Shown piece by piece: positions 1-13,070 of a DNA stretch of 64,000 bases; the first letter of the stretch is position 1; each line of letters opens with the position of its first letter. The position numbers and the translations under genes are program-made. Source of the DNA: Apostichopus japonicus. Taxonomy: Eukaryota; Echinodermata; Holothuroidea; Aspidochirotida; Stichopodidae. A model generated the notes under the pieces. That model was not told where the DNA came from and did no database searches. It saw only the letters and a program-made list of their open reading frames with translations. The stretch is taken from the NCBI RefSeq assembly GCF_037975245.1, contig NC_092580.1, forward strand, positions 24,631,001 to 24,695,000, read 5' to 3'.

Positions 1-17
1 TGCTGTAAAAGATCGGC

Positions 18-96
18 AAAAGACGTCATCACCGGGGTTCGAACCACGGATGCAAAAGAGAGTCTCGATCATCAGCTCGTACAGTGCGCCAAGCCA
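18..96 (-). promoter_or_regulatory. tRNA-like internal Pol III promoter motifs, present in nearly every satellite unit (first copy given)
   Basis: Read on the minus strand, the unit has an A-box-like TGGCTTGGCGC (complement of 86-96), a B-box-like GGTTCGAACCC (complement of 35-45) about 51 nt downstream, and a TTTT run (complement of 18-21) shortly after the B box. A four-pair D-arm (GCTT with GAGC) can be drawn. The T-arm pairs only partly, the anticodon arm is poor, and there is no acceptor stem. It is therefore not a tRNA gene. The likeliest reading is a tRNA-derived SINE head caught in a satellite. A TTTT run also lies between the two boxes and could stop Pol III early. Promoter activity is inferred only. 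Confidence 0.45.
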
Positions 97-3000
97 TCCC
101 GCCACTGTATGGACTGAGAAATTAGGTGGATTAACTAATACTTACAGCTCCCAGATTAGGCACGTGCTGTAAAAGATCGGCAAAAGACGTCATCACCGGG
201 GTTCGAACCACGGATGCAAAAGAGAGTCTCGATCATCAGCTCGTACAGTGCGCCAAGCCATCCCGCCACTGTATGGACTGAGAAATTGGGTGGATTAACT
301 AATACTTACAGCTCCCAGATTAGGCACGTGCTGTAAAAGATCGGCAAAAGACGTCATCACCGGGGTTCGAACCACGGATGCAAAAGAGAGTCTCGATCAT
401 CAGCCCGTACAGTGCGCCAAGCCATCCCGCCACTGTATGGACTGAGAAATTAGGTGGATTAACTAATACTTACAGCTCCCAGATTAGGCACGTGCTGTAA
501 AAGATCGGCAAAAGACGTCATCACCGGGGTTCGAACCACGGATGCAAAAGAGAGTCTCGATCATCAGCCCGTACAGTGCGCCAAGCCATCCCGCCACTGT
601 ATGGACTGAGAAATTAGGTGGATTAACTAATACTTACAGCTCCCAGATTAGGCACGTGCTGTAAAAGATCGGCAAAAGACGTCATCACCGGGGTTCGAAC
701 CACGGATGCAAAAGAGAGTCTCGATCATCAGCCCGTACAGTGCGCCAAGCCATCCCGCCACTGTATGGACTGAGAAATTAGGTGGATTAACTAATACTTA
801 CAGCTCCCAGATTAGGCACGTGCTGTAAAAGATCGGCAAAAGACGTCATCACCGGGGTTCGAACCACGGATGCAAAAGAGAGTCTCGATCATCAGCCCGT
901 ACAGTGCGCCAAGCCATCCCGCCACTGTATGGACTGAGAAATTAGGTGGATTAACTAATACTTACAGCTCCCAGATTAGGCACGTGCTGTAAAAGATCGG
1001 CAAAAGACGTCATCACCGGGGTTCGAACCACGGATGCAAAAGAGAGTCTCGATCATCAGCCCGTACAGTGCGCCAAGCCATCCCGCCACTGTATGGACTG
1101 AGAAATTAGGTGGATTAACTAATACTTACAGCTCCCAGATTAGGCACGTGCTGTAAAAGATCGGCAAAAGACGTCATCACCGGGGTTCGAACCACGGATG
1201 CAAAAGAGAGTCTCGATCATCAGCCCGTACAGTGCGCCAAGCCATCCCGCCACTGTATGGACTGAGAAATTAGGTGGATTAACTAATACTTACAGCTCCC
1301 AGATTAGGCACGTGCTGTAAAAGATCGGCAAAAGACGTCATCACCGGGGTTCGAACCACGGATGCAAAAGAGAGTCTCGATCATCAGCCCGTACAGTGCG
1401 CCAAGCCATCCCGCCACTGTATGGACTGAGAAATTAGGTGGATTAACTAATACTTACAGCTCCCAGATTAGGCACGTGCTGTAAAAGATCGGCAAAAGAC
1501 GTCATCACCGGGGTTCGAACCACGGATGCAAAAGAGAGTCTCGATCATCAGCCCGTACAGTGCGCCAAGCCATCCCGCCACTGTATGGACTGAGAAATTA
1601 GGTGGATTAACTAATACTTACAGCTCCCAGATTAGGCACGTGCTGTAAAAGATCGGCAAAAGACGTCATCACCGGGGTTCGAACCACGGATGCAAAAGAG
1701 AGTCTCGATCATCAGCCCGTACAGTGCGCCAAGCCATCCCGCCACTGTATGGACTGAGAAATTAGGTGGATTAACTAATACTTACAGCTCCCAGATTAGG
1801 CACGTGCTGTAAAAGATCGGCAAAAGACGTCATCACCGGGGTTCGAACCACGGATGCAAAAGAGAGTCTCGATCATCAGCCCGTACAGTGCGCCAAGCCA
1901 TCCCGCCACTGTATGGACTGAGAAATTAGGTGGATTAACTAATACTTACAGCTCCCAGATTAGGCACGTGCTGTAAAAGATCGGCAAAAGACGTCATCAC
2001 CGGGGTTCGAACCACGGATGCAAAAGAGAGTCTCGATCATCAGCCCGTACAGTGCGCCAAGCCATCCCGCCACTGTATGGACTGAGAAATTAGGTGGATT
2101 AACTAATACTTACAGCTCCCAGATTAGGCACGTGCTGTAAAAGATCGGCAAAAGACGTCATCACCGGGGTTCGAACCACGGATGCAAAAGAGAGTCTCGA
2201 TCATCAGCTCGTACAGTGCGCCAAGCCATCCCGCCACTGTATGGACTGAGAAATTAGGTGGATTAACTAATACTTACAGCTCCCAGATTAGGCACGTGCT
2301 GTAAAAGATCGGCAAAAGACGTCATCACCGGGGTTCGAACCACGGATGCAAAAGAGAGTCTCGATCATCAGCTCGTACAGTGCGCCAAGCCATCCCGCCA
2401 CTGTATGGACTGAGAAATTAGGTGGATTAACTAATACTTACAGCTCCCAGATTAGGCACGTGCTGTAAAAGATCGGCAAAAGACGTCATCACCGGGGTTC
2501 GAACCACGGATGCAAAAGAGAGTCTCGATCATCAGCTCGTACAGTGCGCCAAGCCATCCCGCCACTGTATGGACTGAGAAATTAGGTGGATTAACTAATA
2601 CTTACAGCTCCCAGATTAGGCACGTGCTGTAAAAGATCGGCAAAAGACGTCATCACCGGGGTTCGAACCACGGATGCAAAAGAGAGTCTCGATCATCAGC
2701 TCGTACAGTGCGCCAAGCCATCCCGCCACTGTATGGACTGAGAAATTAGGTGGATTAACTAATACTTACAGCTCCCAGATTAGGCACGTGCTGTAAAAGA
2801 TCGGCAAAAGACGTCATCACCGGGGTTCGAACCACGGATGCAAAAGAGAGTCTCGATCATCAGCTCGTACAGTGCGCCAAGCCATCCCGCCACTGTATGG
2901 ACTGAGAAATTAGGTGGATTAACTAATACTTACAGCTCCCAGATTAGGCACGTGCTGTAAAAGATCGGCAAAAGACGTCATCACCGGGGTTCGAACCACG

Positions 3001-5247
3001 GATGCAAAAGAGAGTCTCGATCATCAGCTCGTACAGTGCGCCAAGCCATCCCGCCACTGTATGGACTGAGAAATTAGGTGGATTAACTAATACTTACAGC
3101 TCCCAGATTAGGCACGTGCTGTAAAAGATCGGCAAAAGACGTCATCACCGGGGTTCGAACCACGGATGCAAAAGAGAGTCTCGATCATCAGCTCGTACAG
3201 TGCGCCAAGCCATCCCGCCACTGTATGGACTGAGAAATTAGGTGGATTAACTAATACTTACAGCTCCCAGATTAGGCACGTGCTGTAAAAGATCGGCAAA
3301 AGACGTCATCACCGGGGTTCGAACCACGGATGCAAAAGAGAGTCTCGATCATCAGCTCGTACAGTGCGCCAAGCCATCCCGCCACTGTATGGACTGAGAA
3401 ATTAGGTGGATTAACTAATACTTACAGCTCCCAGATTAGGCACGTGCTGTAAAAGATCGGCAAAAGACGTCATCACCGGGGTTCGAACCACGGATGCAAA
3501 AGAGAGTCTCGATCATCAGCTCGTACAGTGCGCCAAGCCATCCCGCCACTGTATGGACTGAGAAATTAGGTGGATTAACTAATACTTACAGCTCCCAGAT
3601 TAGGCACGTGCTGTAAAAGATCGGCAAAAGACGTCATCACCGGGGTTCGAACCACGGATGCAAAAGAGAGTCTCGATCATCAGCTCGTACAGTGCGCCAA
3701 GCCATCCCGCCACTGTATGGACTGAGAAATTAGGTGGATTAACTAATACTTACAGCTCCCAGTGTAGGCACGTGCTGTAAAAGATCGGCAAAAGACGTCA
3801 TCACCGGGGTTCGAACCACGGATGCAAAAGAGAGTCTCGATCATCAGCTCGTACAGTGCGCCAAGCCATCCCGCCACTGTATGGACTGAGAAATTAGGTG
3901 GATTAACTAATACTTACAGCTCCCAGTGTAGGCACGTGCTGTAAAAGATCGGCAAAAGACGTCATCACCGGGGTTCGAACCACGGATGCAAAAGAGAGTC
4001 TCGATCATCAGCTCGTACAGTGCGCCAAGCCATCCCGCCACTGTATGGACTGAAAAAATTAGGTGGATTAACTAATACTTACAGCTCCCAGTGAAGGCAC
4101 GTGCTGTAAAAGATCGGCAAAAGACGTCATCACCGGGGTTCGAACCACGGATGCAAAAGAGAGTCTCGATCATCAGCTCGTACAGTGCGCCAAGCCATCC
4201 CGCCACTGTATGGACTGAAAAAATTAGGTGGATTAACTAATACTTACAGCTCCCAGTGTAGGCACGTGCTGTAAAAGATCGGCAAAAGACGTCATCACCG
4301 GGGTTCGAACCACGGATGCAAAAGAGAGTCTCGATCATCAGCTCGTACAGTGCGCCAAGCCATCCCGCCACTGTATGGACTGAGAAATTAGGTGGATTAA
4401 CTAATACTTACAGCTCCCAGATTAGGCACGTGCTGTAAAAGATCGGCAAAAGACGTCGTCACCGGGGTTCGAACCACGGATGCAAAAGAGAGTCTCGACC
4501 ATCAGCTCGTACAGTGCGCCAAGCCATCCCGCCACTGTATGGACTGAGAAATTAGGTGGATTAACTAATACTTACAGCTCCCAGATTAGGCACGTTCTGT
4601 AAAAGATCGGCAAAAGACGTCATCACCGGGGTTCGAACCACGGATGCAAAAGAGAGTCTCGACCATCAGCTCGTACAGTGCGCCAAGCCATCCCGCCACT
4701 GTATGGACTGAAAAAATTAGGTGGATTAACTAATACTTACAGCTCCCAGATTAGGCACGTGCTGTAAAAGATCGGCAAAAGACGTCATCACCGGGGTTCG
4801 AACCACGGATGCAAAAGAGAGTCTCGATCATCAGCTCGTACAGTGCGCCAAGCCATCCCGCCACTGTATGGACTGAGAAATTAGGTGGATTAACTAATAC
4901 TTACAGCTCCCAGTGTAGGCACGTGCTGTAAAAGATCGGCAAAAGACGTCATCACCGGGGTTCGAACCACGGATGCAAAAGAGAGTCTCGATCATCAGCT
5001 CGTACAGTGCGCCAAGCCATCCCGCCACTGTATGGACTGAGAAATTAGGTGGATTAACTAATACTTACAGCTCCCAGTGTAGGCACGTGCTGTAAAAGAT
5101 CGGCAAAAGACGTCATCACCGGGGTTCGAACCACGGATGCAAAAGAGAGTCTCGATCATCAGCTCGTACAGTGCGCCAAGCCATCCCGCCACTGTATGGA
5201 CTGAGAAATTAGGTGGATTAACTAATACTTACAGCTCCCAGATTAGG

Positions 5248-8200
5248 CACTTGCTGTAAAAGATCGGCAAAAGACGTCATCACCGGGGTTCGAACCTCGG
5301 ATGCAAAAGAGAGTCTCGATCATCAGCTCGTACAGTGCGCCAAGCCATCCCGCCACTGTATGGACTGAGAAATTAGGTGGATTAACTAATACTTACAGCT
5401 CCCAGATTAGGCACGTGCTGTAAAAGATCGGCAAAAGACGTCATCACCGGGGTTCGAACCACGGATGCAAAAGAGAGTCTCGACCATCAGCTCGTACAGT
5501 GCGCCAAGCCATCCCGCCACTGTATGGACTGAGAAATTAGGTGGATTAACTAATACTTACAGCTCCCAGATTAGGCACGTTCTGTAAAAGATCGGCAAAA
5601 GACGTCATCACCGGGGTTCGAACCACGGATGCAAAAGAGAGTCTCGATCATCAGCTCGTACAGTGCGCCAAGCCATCCCGCCACTGTATGGACTGAAAAA
5701 TTAGGTGGATTAACTAATACTTACAGCTCCCAGATTAGGCACGTTCTGTAAAAGATCGGCAAAAGACGTCATCACCGGGGTTCGAACCACGGATGCAAAA
5801 GAGAGTCTCGACCATCAGCTCGTACAGTGCGCCAAGCCATCCCGCCACTGTATGGACTGAGAAATTAGGTGGATTAACTAATACTTACAGCTCCCAGTGT
5901 AGGCACGTGCTGTAAAAGATCGGCAAAAGACGTCATCACCGGGGTTCGAACCACGGATGCAAAAGAGAGTCTCGATCATCAGCTCGTACAGTGCGCCAAG
6001 CCATCCCGCCACTGTATGGACTGAGAAATTAGGTGGATTAACTAATACTTACAGCTCCCAGATTAGGCACGTTCTGTAAAAGATCGGCAAAAGACGTCAT
6101 CACCGGGGTTCGAACCACGGATGCAAAAGAGAGTCTCGACCATCAGCTCGTACAGTGCGCCAAGCCATTAACCCACTGTATGGACTGAGAAATTAGGTGG
6201 ATTAACTAATACTTACAGCTCCCAGTGTAGGCACGTGCTGTAAAAGATCGGCAAAAGACGTCATCACCGGGGTTCGAACCACGGATGCAAAAGAGAGTCT
6301 CGACCATCAGCTCGTACAGTGCGCCAAGCCATCCCGCCACTGTATGGACTGAGAAATTAGGTGGATTAACTAATACTTACAGCTCCCAGATTAGGCACGT
6401 GCTGTAAAAGATCGGCAAAAGACGTCATCACCGGGGTTCGAACCACGGATGCAAAAGAGAGTCTCGATCATCAGCTCGTACAGTGCGCCAAGCCATCCCG
6501 CCACTGTATGGACTGAGAAATTAGGTGGATTAACTAATACTTACAGCTCCCAGATTAGGCACGTGCTGTAAAAGATCGGCAAAAGACGTCATCACCGGGG
6601 TTCGAACCACGGATGCAAAAGAGAGTCTCGATCATCAGCTCGTACAGTGCGCCAAGCCATCCCGCCACTGTATGGACTGAGAAATTAGGTGGATTAACTA
6701 ATACTTACAGCTCCCAGATTAGGCACGTGCTGTAAAAGATCGGCAAAAGACGTCATCACCGGGGTTCGAACCACGGATGCAAAAGAGAGTCTCGATCATC
6801 AGCTCGTACAGTGCGCCAAGCCATCCCGCCACTGTATGGACTGAGAAATTAGGTGGATTAACTAATACTTACAGCTCCCAGATTAGGCACGTGCTGTAAA
6901 AGATCGGCAAAAGACGTCATCACCGGGGTTCGAACCACGGATGCAAAAGAGAGTCTCGATCATCAGCTCGTACAGTGCGCCAAGCCATCCCGCCACTGTA
7001 TGGACTGAGAAATTAGGTGGATTAACTAATACTTACAGCTCCCAGTGTAGGCACGTGCTGTAAAAGATCGGCAAAAGACGTCATCACCGGGGTTCGAACC
7101 ACGGATGCAAAAGAGAGTCTCGATCATCAGCTCGTACAGTGCGCCAAGCCATCCCGCCACTGTATGGACTGAGAAATTAGGTGGATTAACTAATACTTAC
7201 AGCTCCCAGTGTAGGCACGTGCTGTAAAAGATCGGCAAAAGACGTCATCACCGGGGTTCGAACCACGGATGCAAAAGAGAGTCTCGATCATCAGCTCGTA
7301 CAGTGCGCCAAGCCATCCCGCCACTGTATGGACTGAGAAATTAGGTGGATTAACTAATACTTACAGCTCCCAGTGTAGGCACGTGCTGTAAAAGATCGGC
7401 AAAAGACGTCATCACCGGGGTTCGAACCACGGATGCAAAAGAGAGTCTCGATCATCAGCTCGTACAGTGCGCCAAGCCATCCCGCCACTGTATGGACTGA
7501 GAAATTAGGTGGATTAACTAATACTTACAGCTCCCAGTGTAGGCACGTGCTGTAAAAGATCGGCAAAAGACGTCATCACCGGGGTTCGAACCACGGATGC
7601 AAAAGAGAGTCTCGATCATCAGCTCGTACAGTGCGCCAAGCCATCCCGCCACTGTATGGACTGAGAAATTAGGTGGATTAACTAATACTTACAGCTCCCA
7701 GTGTAGGCACGTGCTGTAAAAGATCGGCAAAAGACGTCATCACCGGGGTTCGAACCACGGATGCAAAAGAGAGTCTCGATCATCAGCTCGTACAGTGCGC
7801 CAAGCCATCCCGCCACTGTATGGACTGAGAAATTAGGTGGATTAACTAATACTTACAGCTCCCAGTGTAGGCACGTGCTGTAAAAGATCGGCAAAAGACG
7901 TCATCACCGGGGTTCGAACCACGGATGCAAAAGAGAGTCTCGATCATCAGCTCGTACAGTGCGCCAAGCCATCCCGCCACTGTATGGACTGAGAAATTAG
8001 GTGGATTAACTAATACTTACAGCTCCCAGATTAGGCACTTGCTGTAAAAGATCGGCAAAAGACGTCATCACCGGGGTTCGAACCTCGGATGCAAAAGAGA
8101 GTCTCGATCATCAGCTCGTACAGTGCGCCAAGCCATCCCGCCACTGTATGGACTGAGAAATTAGGTGGATTAACTAATACTTACAGCTCCCAGATTAGGC

Positions 8201-8630
8201 ACGTGCTGTAAAAGATCGGCAAAAGACGTCATCACCGGGGTTCGAACCACGGATGCAAAAGAGAGTCTCGACCATCAGCTCGTACAGTGCGCCAAGCCAT
8301 CCCGCCACTGTATGGACTGAGAAATTAGGTGGATTAACTAATACTTACAGCTCCCAGATTAGGCACGTTCTGTAAAAGATCGGCAAAAGACGTCATCACC
8401 GGGGTTCGAACCACGGATGCAAAAGAGAGTCTCGATCATCAGCTCGTACAGTGCGCCAAGCCATCCCGCCACTGTATGGACTGAAAAATTAGGTGGATTA
8501 ACTAATACTTACAGCTCCCAGATTAGGCACGTTCTGTAAAAGATCGGCAAAAGACGTCATCACCGGGGTTCGAACCACGGATGCAAAAGAGAGTCTCGAC
8601 CATCAGCTCGTACAGTGCGCCAAGCCATTA
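5248..8630. repeat. Higher-order duplication inside the 164-bp satellite
   Basis: A string of rare unit variants occurs twice in the same order: a CACTTGCTG unit that also has GAACCTCGG (near 5248 and 8036), a GACCATC unit, a CACGTTCTG unit with ACTGAAAAATT, and a unit with CCATTAACCC (6168 and 8628). The first marker is offset by 2788 bp (17 units) and the last by 2460 bp (15 units). So a block of at least six units was duplicated and two units were then lost from the second copy. Confidence 0.75.
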
Positions 8631-11600
8631 ACCCACTGTATGGACTGAGAAATTAGGTGGATTAACTAATACTTACAGCTCCCAGATTAGGCACGTGCTG
8701 TAAAAGATCGGCAAAAGACGTCATCACCGGGGTTCGAACCACGGATGCAAAAGAGAGTCTCGATCATCAGCTCGTACAGTGCGCCAAGCCATCCCGCCAC
8801 TGTATGGACTGAGAAATTAGGTGGATTAACTAATACTTACAGCTCCCAGATTAGGCACGTGCTGTAAAAGATCGGCAAAAGACGTCATCACCGGGGTTCG
8901 AACCACGGATGCAAAAGAGAGTCTCGATCATCAGCTCGTACAGTGCGCCAAGCCATCCCGCCACTGTATGGACTGAGAAATTAGGTGGATTAACTAATAC
9001 TTACAGCTCCCAGATTAGGCACGTGCTGTAAAAGATCGGCAAAAGACGTCATCACCGGGGTTCGAACCACGGATGCAAAAGAGAGTCTCGATCATCAGCT
9101 CGTACAGTGCGCCAAGCCATCCCGCCACTGTATGGACTGAGAAATTAGGTGGATTAACTAATACTTACAGCTCCCAGATTAGGCACGTGCTGTAAAAGAT
9201 CGGCAAAAGACGTCATCACCGGGGTTCGAACCACGGATGCAAAAGAGAGTCTCGATCATCAGCTCGTACAGTGCGCCAAGCCATCCCGCCACTGTATGGA
9301 CTGAGAAATTAGGTGGATTAACTAATACTTACAGCTCCCAGATTAGGCACGTGCTGTAAAAGATCGGCAAAAGACGTCATCACCGGGGTTCGAACCACGG
9401 ATGCAAAAGAGAGTCTCGATCATCAGCTCGTACAGTGCGCCAAGCCATCCCGCCACTGTATGGACTGAGAAATTAGGTGGATTAACTAATACTTACAGCT
9501 CCCAGATTAGGCACGTGCTGTAAAAGATCGGCAAAAGACGTCATCACCGGGGTTCGAACCACGGATGCAAAAGAGAGTCTCGATCATCAGCTCGTACAGT
9601 GCGCCAAGCCATCCCGCCACTGTATGGACTGAGAAATTAGGTGGATTAACTAATACTTACAGCTCCCAGATTAGGCACGTGCTGTAAAAGATCGGCAAAA
9701 GACGTCATCACCGGGGTTCGAACCACGGATGCAAAAGAGAGTCTCGATCATCAGCTCGTACAGTGCGCCAAGCCATCCCGCCACTGTATGGACTGAGAAA
9801 TTAGGTGGATTAACTAATACTTACAGCTCCCAGATTAGGCACGTGCTGTAAAAGATCGGCAAAAGACGTCATCACCGGGGTTCGAACCACGGATGCAAAA
9901 GAGAGTCTCGATCATCAGCTCGTACAGTGCGCCAAGCCATCCCGCCACTGTATGGACTGAGAAATTAGGTGGATTAACTAATACTTACAGCTCCCAGATT
10001 AGGCACGTGCTGTAAAAGATCGGCAAAAGACGTCATCACCGGGGTTCGAACCACGGATGCAAAAGAGAGTCTCGATCATCAGCTCGTACAGTGCGCCAAG
10101 CCATCCCGCCACTGTATGGACTGAGAAATTAGGTGGATTAACTTACAGCTCCCAGATTAGGCACGTGCTGTAAAAGATCGGCAAAAGACGTCATCACCGG
10201 GGTTCGAACCACGGATGCAAAAGAGAGTCTCGATCATCAGCTCGTACAGTGCGCCAAGCCATCCCGCCACTGTATGGACTGAGAAATTAGGTGGATTAAC
10301 TAATACTTACAGCTCCCAGATTAGGCACGTGCTGTAAAAGATCGGCAAAAGACGTCATCACCGGGGTTCGAACCACGGATGCAAAAGAGAGTCTCGATCA
10401 TCAGCTCGTACAGTGCGCCAAGCCATCCCGCCACTGTATGGACTGAGAAATTAGGTGGATTAACTAATACTTACAGCTCCCAGATTAGGCACGTGCTGTA
10501 AAAGATCGGCAAAAGACGTCATCACCGGGGTTCGAACCACGGATGCAAAAGAGAGTCTCGATCATCAGCTCGTACAGTGCGCCAAGCCATCCCGCCACTG
10601 TATGGACTGAGAAATTAGGTGGATTAACTAATACTTACAGCTCCCAGATTAGGCACGTGCTGTAAAAGATCGGCAAAAGACGTCATCACCGGGGTTCGAA
10701 CCACGGATGCAAAAGAGAGTCTCGATCATCAGCTCGTACAGTGCGCCAAGCCATCCCGCCACTGTATGGACTGAGAAATTAGGTGGATTAACTAATACTT
10801 ACAGCTCCCAGATTAGGCACGTGCTGTAAAAGATCGGCAAAAGACGTCATCACCGGGGTTCGAACCACGGATGCAAAAGAGAGTCTCGATCATCAGCTCG
10901 TACAGTGCGCCAAGCCATCCCGCCACTGTATGGACTGAGAAATTAGGTGGATTAACTAATACTTACAGCTCCCAGATTAGGCACGTGCTGTAAAAGATCG
11001 GCAAAAGACGTCATCACCGGGGTTCGAACCACGGATGCAAAAGAGAGTCTCGATCATCAGCTCGTACAGTGCGCCAAGCCATCCCGCCACTGTATGGACT
11101 GAGAAATTAGGTGGATTAACTAATACTTACAGCTCCCAGATTAGGCACGTGCTGTAAAAGATCGGCAAAAGACGTCATCACCGGGGTTCGAACCACGGAT
11201 GCAAAAGAGAGTCTCGATCATCAGCTCGTACAGTGCGCCAAGCCATCCCGCCACTGTATGGACTGAGAAATTAGGTGGATTAACTAATACTTACAGCTCC
11301 CAGATTAGGCACGTGCTGTAAAAGATCGGCAAAAGACGTCATCACCGGGGTTCGAACCACGGATGCAAAAGAGAGTCTCGATCATCAGCTCGTACAGTGC
11401 GCCAAGCCATCCCGCCACTGTATGGACTGAGAAATTAGGTGGATTAACTTACAGCTCCCAGATTAGGCACGTGCTGTAAAAGATCGGCAAAAGACGTCAT
11501 CACCGGGGTTCGAACCACGGATGCAAAAGAGAGTCTCGATCATCAGCTCGTACAGTGCGCCAAGCCATCCCGCCACTGTATGGACTGAGAAATTAGGTGG

Positions 11601-13070
11601 ATTAACTAATACTTACAGCTCCCAGATTAGGCACGTGCTGTAAAAGATCGGCAAAAGACGTCATCACCGGGGTTCGAACCACGGATGCAAAAGAGAGTCT
11701 CGATCATCAGCTCGTACAGTGCGCCAAGCCATCCCGCCACTGTATGGACTGAGAAATTAGGTGGATTAACTAATACTTACAGCTCCCAGATTAGGCACGT
11801 GCTGTAAAAGATCGGCAAAAGACGTCATCACCGGGGTTCGAACCACGGATGCAAAAGAGAGTCTCGATCATCAGCTCGTACAGTGCGCCAAGCCATCCCG
11901 CCACTGTATGGACTGAAAAATTAGGTGGATTAACTAATACTTACAGCTCCCAGATTAGGCACGTGCTGTAAAAGATCGGCAAAAGACGTCATCACCGGGG
12001 TTCGAACCACGGATGCAAAAGAGAGTCTCGATCATCAGCTCGTACAGTGCGCCAAGCCATCCCGCCACTGTATGGACTGAGAAATTAGGTGGATTAACTA
12101 ATACTTACAGCTCCCAGTGTAGGCACGTGCTGTAAAAGATCGGCAAAAGACGTCATCACCGGGGTTCGAACCACGGATGCAAAAGAGAGTCTCGACCATC
12201 AGCTCGTACAGTGCGCCAAGCCATCCCGCCACTGTATGGACTGAAAAAATTAGGTGGATTAACTAATACTTACAGCTCCCAGTGTAGGCACGTGCTGTAA
12301 AAGATCGGCAAAAGACGTCATCACCGGGGTTCGAACCACGGATGCAAAAGAGAGTCTCGATCATCAGCTCGTACAGTGCGCCAAGCCATCCCGCCACTGT
12401 ATGGACTGAAAAAATTAGGTGGATTAACTAATACTTACAGCTCCCAGTGTAGGCACGTGCTGTAAAAGATCGGCAAAAGACGTCATCACCGGGGTTCGAA
12501 CCACGGATGCAAAAGAGAGTCTCGATCATCAGCTCGTACAGTGCGCCAAGCCATCCCGCCACTGTATGGACTGAGAAATTAGGTGGATTAACTAATACTT
12601 ACAGCTCCCAGTGTAGGCACGTGCTGTAAAAGATCGGCAAAAGACGTCATCACCGGGGTTCGAACCACGGATGCAAAAGAGAGTCTCGATCATCAGCTCG
12701 TACAGTGCGCCAAGCCATCCCGCCACTGTATGGACTGAGAAATTAGGTGGATTAACTAATACTTACAGCTCCCAGATTAGGCACGTTCTGTAAAAGATCG
12801 GCAAAAGACGTCATCACCGGGGTTCGAACCACGGATGCAAAAGAGAGTCTCGACCATCAGCTCGTACAGTGCGCCAAGCCATCCCGCCACTGTATGGACT
12901 GAGAAATTAGGTGGATTAACTAATACTTACAGCTCCCAGATTAGGCACGTTCTGTAAAAGATCGGCAAAAGACGTCATCCAAGGGGTTCGAACCACGGAT
13001 GCAAAAGAGAGTCTCGACCATCAGCTCGTACAGTGCGCCAAGCCATCCCGCCACTGTATGGACTGAAAAA

